A DNA stretch of 12,246 bases from positions 1 to 12,246 of the forward strand of contig NWUY0303915144.1 of NCBI GenBank assembly GCA_004151065.3. Reading direction: 5' to 3'. Source of the stretch: Larix sibirica. Its lineage: Eukaryota > Streptophyta > Pinopsida > Pinales > Pinaceae. Positions 1 through 7,950 of this stretch are shown piece by piece (within the stretch, counting starts at the first letter, position 1; every line of letters starts with the position of its first letter). The translations under genes and the position numbers were made by a program. Under the pieces are notes generated by a model. It was not told the origin of the DNA and did no database searches. It saw only the letters and a list, made by a program, of their open reading frames with translations.

Positions 1-842
1 ATTTTATTTTATCTTAGACTTTTTTCCTTTAAAATTTGATTTTAATAAAGATAAATTGAGATTGAAATTTATTTTTGAAATAGAATAATAAGGTTTATTA
101 TAACCATGAGGGATCAAGTATTGAAACAATTTTTTTTATAATACAATAAGTAAAGGTATAATTGATGTGATAATTAATAAGAAGGAAGGAAGGGAAATGA
201 TGAGTACAATAGGGTTATGTCTTTTACTAGAAATGAGTTTGATTAAGTTGGAACTTGTAAGTGATTCAAACTTGTGTAGCTTTAGCAATGACCTAGTTAT
301 GAAGGAATAAAGAGTTTCGAGAGGGAGATCGGGCTGAAATTACCTTTAGACATGGAGCAAGTCTATAAATTATTTTTGGTTGGTTGAATATACTTAGGCT
401 TGCTAAAGTCCTAAAAAAATTACAAGCACTAGTTAGCTAGTAAGAGTGGTAACCTACCAAGGGTGTAATAGACCCTGGAATAAACATTGATAAGGTTTTC
501 CAAGAATTCCAATGACCTCTCAGATTATTACTTTATGTAATGATCTTTGAATGAAATAAGATGTGAATGATTTTCTCTTCATGAAAAAAAATAAAGGAAG
601 AGAAAGGAGGACTATTGAATCCCACGAAGAAACCAAAACAACCCAAAATTAAATATGAAAGAAGAAGCATCAAAAGCTAAAAGTTGATGTTTAAATAAAA
701 ATAATAATACAATAGAAAAACTCTTAAGGATTTAATTTTTATGGAGGGGATACATGACTATAAACATGCCATGCCAAATTAGGAGAATGAGAGGTTATCA
801 AAGAGACATAGAGGGAAAGGGTCAGATTTTGAAACATGTTGT
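1..842. other. AT-rich intergenic DNA, nothing recognised
   Basis: All six frames are closed by frequent stops, and no domain, tRNA or clear repeat could be read. The end of this stretch could be upstream LINE sequence, because a reverse-transcriptase remnant begins at about 843, but I could not align anything before that point to the family. Confidence 0.5.
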
Positions 843-1245
843 GGGGGAAGTGTATCAAGGTTTAATAATGAAATATAAGTAACAAGGGTTGGTAAAAAAA
901 ATTATTGTAATATAAAGGTCAAACAAGGATATCCTTTGAACTTTATTTTTTTTGTATTTTATAGATAAGTTAGAAGTTTGATTACAAGAAGCATGGTGTG
1001 CAAACACATACCTTGTTGGGCTAGTTATCACCATCCCATATGTGTATGACATTGTTCTTTTAGTAATGAACCTTTTTGACCTCGAAAAGCAACTTCAAAT
1101 TCTCAAATATTTTTGCACAAACTTTGGGATTACTGTGAACATTTATAAAACAAAGATAATGATCCTTAACTCTAAAAATGTCACTAATTGTAGGAACTTG
1201 ATTTTGACCCCTAGTGTATTAGATTATAGTATGTATAAATTGTAA
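843..1245 (+). pseudogene. LINE (non-LTR retrotransposon) reverse transcriptase fragment, broken
   Basis: This is a remnant of the reverse transcriptase that copies a LINE RNA into DNA at the target site. Frame 3 reads VKQGYPLN at 918-941, matching the family motif VKQGCPLSP. The match then moves to frame 1 by about 950, with IDKLEV at 961-978, so there is one frameshift. An in-frame TGA at 979-981 stands where Trp is usual, and a TAA interrupts frame 3 near 876. The catalytic box YADD appears as YVYD at 1039-1050, so the first catalytic Asp is lost. After it come DIVLL, then LEKQLQILKYFC and GITVNIYKTKIMILN, the region that normally follows the catalytic box (pattern LxxLxxFCxxxGLTVNxxKTKVM). 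The similarity fades after about 1185. Neither the endonuclease nor the N-terminal part of the polymerase is recognisable upstream. The family assignment rests on motif recognition; the clade is uncertain (jockey-like spacing). The copy cannot be active. Confidence 0.8.
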
Positions 1246-1630
1246 ATGCATAGTTATAATTGCATGATTCAAGCCATGCAAGTTTAAATAAATGACCCTA
1301 TATGTAAATGATTTAAATACATTAGTACGGATTCCCAATGTGGAGCTCAAGGCCATGGCCAGACCAATGAATGACTAGGCATGTATTATATAAATATACT
1401 TCTATGAACCATGTGGTAGGCTTGCCACAATGAAATCAAGTATGTAAATATTAATGTTGGAATATAATATTTGATAGTCCAAGATCACTTCAAAGATCAT
1501 GAGAGGGGTTATGATTTCACTAGAGGGGAAGAGAAAGGGGACACATGGGAAAATAAATTTTCTATTGCCAAGTGTCAACCTTAGAACTCATATATTTCCA
1601 ACCGTGTGTCCTAATTGACGCAATCCACAT
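1246..1630. other. Unassigned AT-rich DNA between LINE remnant and fold-back repeat
   Basis: There is no ORF of note and no recognisable domain. A TTGGAATATAATATTTGA stretch near 1455 resembles nothing I can name. This could be remaining LINE 3' sequence or older repeat DNA. Confidence 0.4.
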
Positions 1631-1880
1631 GATATGACCCCAAGAGGTGCGTATATGGAGATAAATGTATGTGTAATAGGGGTCGGGCTAATAAATCAGC
1701 CACATGTACAATGAATAAGAATAGATATAGAGAGAGAGGTTAATATAGAGTTATTATGAACATATGATTTGGATATATGAATGTATTAGGGTATTTGGAG
1801 TTTCCCCTATTCTTCAAGGAGTTTTTGTATAAGTTATCTATTTTATCTCTTTTGGAGTTGTGCTCCACACTCACATCAGT

Positions 1881-2040
1881 GTGTACCTTAAAATATGGTA
1901 CCAAATGTTATGTTCCAAATCATTAAAATATCATAAGAAATCAAAGTACACACAATGTATGTGTACCTCAAAATATGATACCATTTGTTATGTTATGAAT
2001 CCATAAAATATCATAAGAAATAAGAGTACACAATATGTGA
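1881..2040 (+). repeat. 80-bp tandem duplication, two units
   Basis: Unit 1 is 1881-1960 and unit 2 is 1961-2040. Both begin GTGTACCT(T/C)AAAATATG and share TGTTATGTT and AAAATATCATAAGAAAT at matching offsets, with no net length change. Each unit carries a short dyad near its start (GTACC/GGTAC in unit 1). The pair occupies the centre of the larger inverted repeat, overlapping the ends of its arms. Confidence 0.85.
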
Positions 2041-2150
2041 ATAATTCCAAAAAAAATAAGAGATATGAGTTACACAATAACTTGTTATACAATAGGAGAA
2101 AATCCTCCAAATACCCCAACACATTCATATATCAAAATCACATGATCATA

Positions 2151-2169
2151 TGATGATGATGATGATGAT
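2151..2169 (+). repeat. (GAT)n microsatellite, about six units
   Basis: This is a pure trinucleotide run inside the right arm of the inverted repeat. The left arm has no such run at the matching place, so it expanded after the arms separated. Confidence 0.9.
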
Positions 2170-2275
2170 AAATATGCATTGTAGATATGACACCTTTATT
2201 AAATCCACCACTATTACATATACATTACCCAATTACATATGCATTTACCTCATATATGCCCCTTGGTATCATATC

Positions 2276-3029
2276 ACCACCTCCATTTACTTATAAAGCC
2301 AATCATTGAATATATGTAAGAGCTGGTGGGGAAGTCTTCTCATATTATTATTGAAGTGTGCACTAAGTACCATCATCACAAGGAAGTGTAAGAGTACTTC
2401 ATCCCTCATGTCAAAAGGAATATCAACAATAATTTCTCTCGACTCTCTCATTTCAATTCATTCCATTCACACTATCATTCTCATGTTCATGCTCTATGTT
2501 GCTCTGTGGTGTTCTCTATTGTTAATCATCAATCAACTTGGAAAAATCAACATTGTGAAGAGGAAATTGCCAGCCTTGGATGAGAGATAGATGGTTGTAG
2601 GTGAGTATCAAGGTTGGGCAAGACAGGACTCATTTCCCCATTGAATATTCGCTGCTAATTGGACACTTGAAAGTTAAGTGTATTTTTGGAGGGCTATCCC
2701 CATAAAAGCATTTCATATATTGGGTTCTCTCTGTCTACCTTGAAGAGCGCTAGAAGGGAAGAATATCCCTGAGGGACTATCAAGTAGAGAAATGTAAGAT
2801 CTTCAATGTGTCATGTGGGGCAGTGGAAGATAGTGCCATCGTTGTTTCATAGTTGGATGAGATGCCCTGAATGCTCTATAATGAACAAATTTGCTTAGCA
2901 TGACAATAAATGGGTTGGATTGAGTGAGCTAGAAATTGTAACTGGTTTTTCTATGATGATGGCTCCATAGCTTTGCTTGGGGATGGAATCTGCATCGAAT
3001 GCCTATGACTGGGTGGAAAATTAGTTCTA
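2276..3029. other. Unassigned stretch, moderately AT-rich, no supported gene
   Basis: Two overlapping frames stay open across 2306-2590, but the predicted peptides are composition-driven (Ile/Leu/Ser-rich, or His/Asn-rich in the other frame) and match no family I know. Positions 2600-3000 are less AT-rich than the flanks and could be decayed coding DNA of a mobile element, but no motif supports that. The pyrimidine-rich stretch at 2430-2560 resembles the U5 part of a plant LTR in texture only. Confidence 0.35.
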
Positions 3030-3200
3030 CATAGTTATTGCTATTTTATGTTGTGGGGCAATTTTAATGTCATCCATTTTTTTCTAAGATATGATTGCCA
3101 AAAATAAAAACAATGGGCGTACTTAGAGGGTCCATTATGTTGGAAAATAAATAGGAGATTAAAAATGTCACCCACATCCCATTGCAGTCCATTAGAGGAT
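3030..3200 (+). repeat. Diverged dispersed repeat, copy 1
   Basis: This segment matches 3550-3760 in the same orientation, offset by about 520 bp. Shared blocks include TAGTTATTGCTA/TAGCTATGCTAG, ATTTTAATGTCATCCATTTTT (3061), GATTGCCAAAAATAAAAACAA, ATTATGTTGGAAAA and ATCCCATTGCAGTC. Identity is about 70% with several indels. It has no ORF and is probably an old dispersed element or a segmental duplication. Confidence 0.65.
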
Positions 3201-3549
3201 CATGTAGTTGGTTGAAAGATGGTTTGTAAGCAATTAATTTTTTGGACTATCTTTTTATAAAAAATAAGTGATAAAAAATTGTTGTTATTTTTAAGTCGAT
3301 AGACATTTATATTTTACAATTTGGGGTGGAGGAGGAAGAGCCCTTTTCCTAGATTGCAAGAAGATGAGACAAGTGCACTGTCAAAATTTATTTTATGGGC
3401 ATCTCCCCAAATTCTAAATAAACAATTATTAAAAAAAATCAAAAGTATTTCATCAATTTAAATGTGATAAATGGTAGCTTAGGCATGGATAACGGGCAGT
3501 TTGATGGCACTTAACTTGTGGCCTATCATGTTCACCGGCCACAAAAACT

Positions 3550-3760
3550 AAGTAGCTATGCTAGTCTATTATGGAAGGTAATTTCAATGACATCCATTTT
3601 TATTTTATTTTATTGTTTTCAAGATTAAGCTGCCAAAATGGAAACAAAGGGCAGCCTCAGAGTGTTGATTATGTTGGAAAACCAGGAGTCAAAATGTCAG
3701 TCCCAGAGAACCTATATAAGCCACCTGCCATCCTATTGCAGTCATGCAGTGGGTTGCCGT
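3550..3760 (+). repeat. Diverged dispersed repeat, copy 2, with TATA-like box
   Basis: This is the partner of 3030-3200. It is longer because of an extra TTTTATTTTATTTTATTG stretch and an insert carrying CCTATATAAG (TATATAA at 3713-3719), which copy 1 lacks. A 76-codon frame (3571-3801) crosses it, but its predicted peptide looks like chance. The TATA-like site could be part of a promoter inside the repeat; I see no transcript or ORF that it would serve. Confidence 0.6.
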
Positions 3761-3977
3761 TACTGATTTCAAACAGTGGCTCTCATCTTATATCTTACTG
3801 AATTCTTCAGTGCCAAAAGTCCTATTCCAAAAATAAAATGACCTTCCAGTAATGGCGTTTTAAACCCAAAAACACAAAAATGGCCATCCAATCATGGTGC
3901 ATTTATACTCGAAAATGTACCTAATACACAGAAAAGTTCATAATACACAGACAAGTTCAAGGAAAATGAAAACGTAC

Positions 3978-4283
3978 CGAATTGCTCGTAAAATCTTGTC
4001 CATTAATCTTCGATAAATTCCCTCCACCAGCTCCTCTGGAAGCCGAAGGAGATGCCAACAGCCCGTGGGTTTTGGGGCTATCCAGTCCATCGGCGGCCCT
4101 TACGAAATCACCCGAATCCCCACAGCACCCATCATCTTCAGAATCTGGATAATATAACGGAGAACTAACCGCAGAAGGCCTCTTCTCCCCTGTACTGTCT
4201 TCAGAATCCAGAGAGCCTTCTTCTGCCGCAGGCTCAGACTTAAAATCTCTGTCGCTGCAATCTCCATGGGCCGAAGCCATCAT
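3978..4283 (-). CDS. First coding exon of a plant gene, unknown acidic Ser/Gly-rich protein (partial)
   Basis: The ORF reads MMASAHGDCSDRDF..., and about 102 codons can be assigned to the exon. Two adjacent in-frame ATGs lie at 4281-4283 and 4278-4280. The second has the better plant context (A at -3, G at +4, then GCT), so translation may start there. The exon end is placed at 3978 because TCG is followed by GTACGT, a strong donor; reading on gives only eight more residues-plus-stop of intron-like sequence. The exon therefore ends in phase 0. The protein segment is acidic and low in complexity (SLDSEDSTGEKRP, YYPDSEDDGCCGDSGD, ASPSASRGAGGG). It has no signal peptide, membrane segment or known domain and looks like a disordered N-terminus, perhaps of a nuclear or regulatory protein. 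I do not recognise the family. CpG content and codon texture differ strongly from the flanks, which supports real coding. No downstream exon was found between here and position 1, so the intron may be long or the locus may be a fragment. Confidence 0.72.
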
Positions 4284-4660
4284 CAAAACCGATAGAACTA
4301 GGATTCAGACTGTACGGAAGCTATTCATTAACAACACCCATTCAACTTTAGTCGATGGGAAATTCCTTGATGCCCAGCAAGCACAGAATGACGTTCGAAC
4401 CTTGATCTTATTCTTCACCAACTGAATATCAAGAACCAACTAACGAATTTGGCTTGAAATCCATGAATCTTCACAGAACCTGAAATCCCACAAGGCTGTG
4501 AAATCAGACCTGTAGATTCGCTTCGATCAATTGCAAATGGCTGAAATATGGAAATCCTCAATTTATTGGCATACCCACAGAGAAACGCAGGAATAGCTTA
4601 CCCCTGTTCAGCGGCCAAAGCAGAAGGAAAGAGATGAGGTTAAGCTCGGATTGAAATCGG
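4284..4660 (-). other. Probable 5' leader with uORFs and a candidate leader intron
   Basis: On the minus strand this stretch joins the promoter-like region to the first coding exon. A pyrimidine-rich patch (CTCTTTCCTTCTGC, about 4621-4634) resembles plant transcription starts. A candidate donor, GGG|GTAAGC (intron first base 4601), could pair with acceptors ending TTTCAG at 4541, CTACAG at 4510 or TTTCAG at 4480; I cannot choose between them. Short upstream ORFs on the minus strand are at 4558-4572 (4 aa), 4429-4464 (11 aa), 4321-4341 (6 aa) and 4305-4328 (7 aa). The last three would remain in the mRNA whichever acceptor is used. Such uORFs usually lower translation of the main ORF. Confidence 0.5.
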
Positions 4661-4925
4661 GCACCGTCTGGTGAGGTGGGGCAGCGCCGTGGCACTTTTT
4701 CCACGTCACGTCCGGCTGATGGAAAATATCTGTCCTTCGGCGGGCCCCATGCTCAGATATTTGTCAGATGGAATTATAATTATCTGCATAGTACGCACCC
4801 AACCCCAAAATATCTGCAAGTGGCAGCGTTTCCATGGATTAGAATTCAAAGGAATAACTTAATCTCCACTTGTGGGGCCCATCAAACAAAGATATATATA
4901 CCTGTGAGTCTCATTGGCCATTGAT
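4640..4925 (-). promoter_or_regulatory. Promoter-like region with evening elements, ACGT/bZIP doublet, TATA and CCAAT
   Basis: Exact evening-element 9-mers AAAATATCT lie at 4723-4731 and 4807-4815 on the plus strand. A one-mismatch copy, CAAATATCT, lies on the minus strand at 4755-4763. The 13-mer CCACGTCACGTCC at 4701-4713 reads GGACGTGACGTGG on the gene strand and includes TGACGTGG, a C/G-box hybrid bound by bZIP factors. Further upstream on the gene strand are TATATATATC (4891-4900) and CCAAT (4913-4917). In established plant work, evening elements bind CCA1/LHY/RVE-type MYB factors and give evening-phased or cold-linked expression, often together with ACGT sites. If the TATA at 4891 is used, transcription would start near 4865 and the elements would be transcribed. 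If the start is near 4640, they are proximal promoter. Confidence 0.55.
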
Positions 4926-5259
4926 TTTATTGAGTGAGCATTATTAACCCTCCTTTTGGGCGTTGTATAGGTCATTGCGTGGGGTGGTGTATACGTCATT
5001 GTTTCTAAAGCAACTTAATATCAACTATGGTATATGTACATCAATGGTTTTTTAATTGAGAGTTTGATTTATGGAAAATAGCATTGCATTATGTTCTTTA
5101 TTTTTTGTTTTTAAAAGTGAATTGATGATATATGTTAGTTTTATTTGAAGGCAAATAGAAATAGACTTGATATTTTTCATCATATGTTTTATTTAATTGC
5201 ATGTTTCATAGAAGTGATTTGACACATAGAGAGAGTAATCATCTTTATAGTTTTTTCTT
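4926..5259. other. AT-rich DNA upstream of the exon-1 gene, nothing recognised
   Basis: There are no ORFs or domains. CpG drops to background here. It could contain distal regulatory sequence for the minus-strand gene, but no motif stands out. Confidence 0.4.
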
Positions 5260-5488
5260 TATTATTTTTTCTTTTATTTAACTTTTTTGAAAGATGATTC
5301 AAAAGTACTTTGACTACCAAGTTGTTAGAAAGTGATCATCAAAATTTAATGTGGCCAATGCAAACTTTCCAAATTTTCTCTTTATTGTTTATTTAACTTT
5401 TTGGAAGATGATTCAAAAGTGCTTTGACTACCAAGTTGCTAGAAAGTGATCATGAAAATTTAATGTGATAAATGCAAACCTTCCAAAT
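5260..5488 (+). repeat. 114-bp tandem duplication, two units
   Basis: The units run about 5260-5374 and 5375-5488. Near-identical text recurs at a 114-115 bp offset: ATTTAACTTTTTTGAAAGATG against ATTTAACTTTTTGGAAGATG, then GATTCAAAAGT(A/G)CTTTGACTACC, then AATGCAAAC(T/C)TTCCAAAT. Identity is above 90% after the T-rich start, so this is one of the younger duplications in the window. It has no coding potential. Confidence 0.9.
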
Positions 5489-5736
5489 CACAATGATCAA
5501 AAATAGATATAGATAAATAATAAACATGAACTAGATTTGGACCCCAAAACTTCATCAATTCATAATAAATAAAAGATCCACTTCATGAAAAGACCCATTT
5601 CTAAATACACATGTTAAATAACAAAACATTTCATTAATGTTACACTAAAAATTATCAATTTGTGTGGAGATAATGAAGGAATTAAATTTGTATGGTTTTG
5701 GGGTCAAGTCCACCTCTTTGTCAAACAATGGTTAGG
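5489..5736. other. Unassigned AT-rich spacer
   Basis: TACACATGTTAAATAAC near 5606 resembles TCTACATGTTAAACAAC near 5910, so this spacer may hold the worn end of a third copy of the next repeat. A short inverted pair, GGACCCCAAAAC (near 5540) and GTTTTGGGGTC (near 5694), is also present. No gene is supported. Confidence 0.35.
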
Positions 5737-6118
5737 ATTTCAAACCAATGACTATGGTTGTCACAACCATCTATATGTGAATGAGAGAATGAAATCTACA
5801 TGTCCGCGTGTGGGTTTTACGAGTTCAATAAATAATTGGAAACACTTTAGGTGAATTTCATAAATTTAAAACATAAATAAAGGCCAAAGGGGAATTGTTC
5901 ATTATTTGAATCTACATGTTAAACAACGGTAGCAAAAATTTCAAACCAATGACTATGTCTCTCACTACCATCTTTGTGTTGATGAGAGAGTGCAATCTAC
6001 CTACCCTCATGTGGATTCCACATGTTTAATAAATAATTGGAAATGCTTTAGGCAAATTTTGCAACTCTAACGTAAACGAGGGTAAAAGGGAAGCATTCAT
6101 TGTTGAACCTATGTAGAG
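5737..6118 (+). repeat. About 201-bp tandem duplication, two diverged units
   Basis: Unit 1 is about 5737-5937 and unit 2 about 5938-6118. Both begin ATTTCAAACCAATGACTATG. They share ACCATCT(A/T)T(A/G)TGT, GA(A/T)GAGAGA, AATAAATAATTGGAAA and CTTTAGG(T/C)(G/A)AA at a 201-bp offset. Identity is about 75-80%. A 64-codon frame crosses unit 1, but stops in unit 2 show that it is not conserved. Confidence 0.8.
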
Positions 6119-6124
6119 TTTCCC

Positions 6125-6535
6125 TTGAGTCATGTTCTATCAAATAAGAGAGTTATCAAGTGAAATGACTTCCGTTGAATCCATGAACTAAATTATGAAA
6201 ATATAGTTTTTAGGTGTAAAGTTTGTGAAGCAATAAACCATTTAATAGATGTGTCCAAAGGCTTAGGCCTCATAGGAGAAAAAGGGGAAAAACAATCAAC
6301 CTTGAGGTTAGAATCACCATTTGAGAAATCTCAGGCAACTACGAAAAAGGATGTAGTCTGCTTAGGCCTTAGCACAAACATACACGTCCCAATCACTCTA
6401 TCAAACACATGTCATAAACATGGATTTCATCCAATGAAATTAGTCAACCCCTTATATATAGATTGTTATATCTCTAACCTAGAAAGGGAAACAATGCCTT
6501 TGACCAAATTCGAGGAAGCCAGACAAACAATATGA
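6125..6535 (+). pseudogene. Possible LINE ORF1 fragment with damaged zinc knuckle
   Basis: Frame 2 is open from 6179 to the TGA at 6533-6535, with no ATG near its start. It reads LNYENIVFRCKVCEAINHL at 6188-6244, then IDV. This resembles the end of the plant DUF4283 / zf-CCHC_4 region of LINE ORF1 (typical form: xxYExxPFRCxxCxxxGHxxxxC), with the spacing CX2CX4HX4. The conserved Gly is Asn and the last Cys is Val, so zinc would not be held normally. Two in-frame TGAs lie just upstream (about 6161 and 6176). The rest, to 6535, is a Lys/Glu-rich tail without a domain. The DUF4283 core is absent; the tandem repeat at 5737-6118 lies where it should be. The short match makes this tentative. Confidence 0.42.
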
Positions 6536-6540
6536 CTAAA

Positions 6541-7260
6541 ACCTCCACCAACTTCACACAAAATTTTGCTAAAAAGAAAGATGTCTAGAAAAAAAGAAAA
6601 AAATTACACATTATTGTACAAAGACTTTCACAACAAGATTTTTTTGTTGCTAAAAATATCTCACATTGTTTATATATATATATTCAAAATCCTTAACAAA
6701 ATGAAGTAATATAAAAATATATATATCTAAAAAAATCTCACACAATTTATATATGAATTTTCTCAATTTTATTATTATTATATTTTCTATTTTAAAAACA
6801 AATAATAAAATTAAACATCACCAATTATTTTAGAAGTTTTATACTATGTACGTATCATAAGTTTTATACTATGTAAGTATCTTTTTAAAGGTAATTAAAG
6901 ATCATCTATATATAATATATTTTTTATAATCTTTTGAAAGGCGTCAAAGTTGATCATAATTTAATTGCCAATTAATAATGAGGACAATCATCATTGACTA
7001 CTATTCACAAATGCAAGTTGATTCGTCATTGTTATTCAAGAAAAATGAAGTTACCTGAAATGATTAGTTAGTGGTTCATAAGGGGTAGACTTCCACTTCT
7101 ACCAGATGCCTCAAACATCCGAAGAAGACGAGCTCTTAACCAATTAAAAGCAATTTGAAATATTACTCCAAAACCAATATACCCTTTAAAATCTATTATA
7201 TAATTCGTCACTTAAAATAACATAATAAAAAAATGAATAGGGAATTCTACACCTAATGGG
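6541..7260. other. Very AT-rich DNA with short tandem repeats
   Basis: This stretch holds (TA)n runs near 6670 and 6717. A loose repeat of AAAAATATCTCACATTG...TTATATATA appears near 6652 and again as AAAAAAATCTCACACAA...TTATATATG near 6729. A clean 25-bp tandem pair lies at 6834-6883. No ORF is supported. In texture it resembles matrix-attachment-like or LINE-flanking DNA, but that is only a resemblance. Confidence 0.5.
6834..6883 (+). repeat. 25-bp tandem duplication, two units
   Basis: AAGTTTTATACTATGTA followed by (C/A)GTATC recurs exactly 25 bp apart (6834 and 6859). The units differ at only about two positions, so this is a recent duplication. Confidence 0.9.
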
Positions 7261-7319
7261 ATTAGATGCAACTAGGGTATAAAGGTATGTTCCTTCGTAT
7301 CTAATTCTACTGGGGGGCC

Positions 7320-7950
7320 ATGATGGATTATGATCTTTAGTTAGTTGACTATTCATAAGACTCATTATTAGAAGCGGATATCTTTGTCTCTTCCTCTGAT
7401 TTTGGTGTTATAATCAATTCCTTGAAAAAGGAGGTAGTGGGGGGTTGCCCTCACAAGATAGGCTCACACTTGGTGTAGGTACTTCTAGATGATTTCATCT
7501 ATCATGAGGTTAATATATTATCCCTCCTGTTAGTGGACACATCTCGGGGTGATATCAATCACATTGGTTCCACATTCATCATATGTAGGGGAGAGTAAAG
7601 ACATGAGAATGGACTCTAAGATTCACTCATCTATTAATGAACTCGCATGGAAGCCAGATCTCCTATGGCAACTTGGTATTGAATGGAAATGACGTTGGTT
7701 AGGGTTTGTTATCTCCAACGTGAGCATAGAGGAGTTGTAAGATGGTGAGGGCTCACCAGTTGGGGGGAACCAAAAGAAGAAGAAGCAAAGGGTGATTAAG
7801 TCTAGAGGGGGAAGTATTTATGTGGTTGTTGGCGACGACATCTGAGTCGATTAAATCAGGATTCTAGCAAGGAAAACCTTAGTCAAGAAATTTCTAGGCT
7901 ATAGGGTTTCCAAGGCCCGCTTAAATGACTAGCTTCAGATGGACTAGGCG
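7320..7950 (+). pseudogene. 5' part of LINE ORF1, interrupted by stops and a frameshift
   Basis: The frame of the long ORF that follows can be read back to about 7741. It passes through stops at 7738-7740 (TAA), 7843-7845 (TGA), 7852-7854 (TAA), 7930-7932 (TAG) and 7945-7947 (TAG). The peptide between the stops is what ORF1 should have just before its core: VKKFLGYRVSKARLND, then LQMD, with Trp expected at both TAG codons. Farther 5', frame 3 reads from an ATG pair at 7320 to 7598 with stops at 7338, 7356 and 7476; the peptide (for example LLDDFIYHEVNILSLLLVDT) is not diagnostic, and a frameshift near 7600 would be needed to join it. The stretch is less AT-rich than the DNA before 7260. The part from 7741 is well supported; the part before it is an inference from composition and position. 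Confidence 0.55.

Larger units (their letters stand above)
1631..2275. repeat. Large imperfect inverted repeat (fold-back or MITE-like element)
   Basis: The left arm, about 1631-1885, matches the reverse complement of the right arm, about 2026-2275, in the same order along its whole length. Paired blocks are GATATGACCCCAAGAGG (1631) with the complement of CCCCTTGGTATCATATC (2259-2275), ATATATGAATGTATTAGGG (from about 1774) with the complement of CCCCAACACATTCATATAT (from about 2117), and TATTTGGAG with CTCCAAATA. Indels are frequent, and identity looks like 65-75% by eye. The spacer contains most of an 80-bp tandem duplication. No transposase ORF lies inside. I could not establish terminal motifs or a target-site duplication, so this could be a non-autonomous fold-back element or two inverted copies of one repeat. 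A transcript through it would fold into a long imperfect hairpin. Confidence 0.7.

Noticed and set aside
1881-2040. CRISPR-like array
   Set aside because: Only two adjacent 80-bp units without spacers, in plant-like nuclear DNA.
2306-2590. 94-codon plus-strand frame with a hydrophobic middle
   Set aside because: It has no ATG start, an overlapping frame is equally open, composition drives the Ile/Leu content, and no family resemblance is seen.
3571-3801. 76-codon plus-strand ORF with an ATG
   Set aside because: It lies across a dispersed repeat whose other copy does not keep the frame open, and the peptide matches nothing.
4671-4924. Two overlapping plus-strand frames over the promoter-like region
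   Set aside because: They arise from the GC-richer promoter on the opposite strand of a supported exon. Their peptides have no domain character.
5660-5854. 64-codon plus-strand frame
   Set aside because: The tandem partner unit about 201 bp away carries stops and indels in the corresponding frame, so there is no sign of coding constraint.
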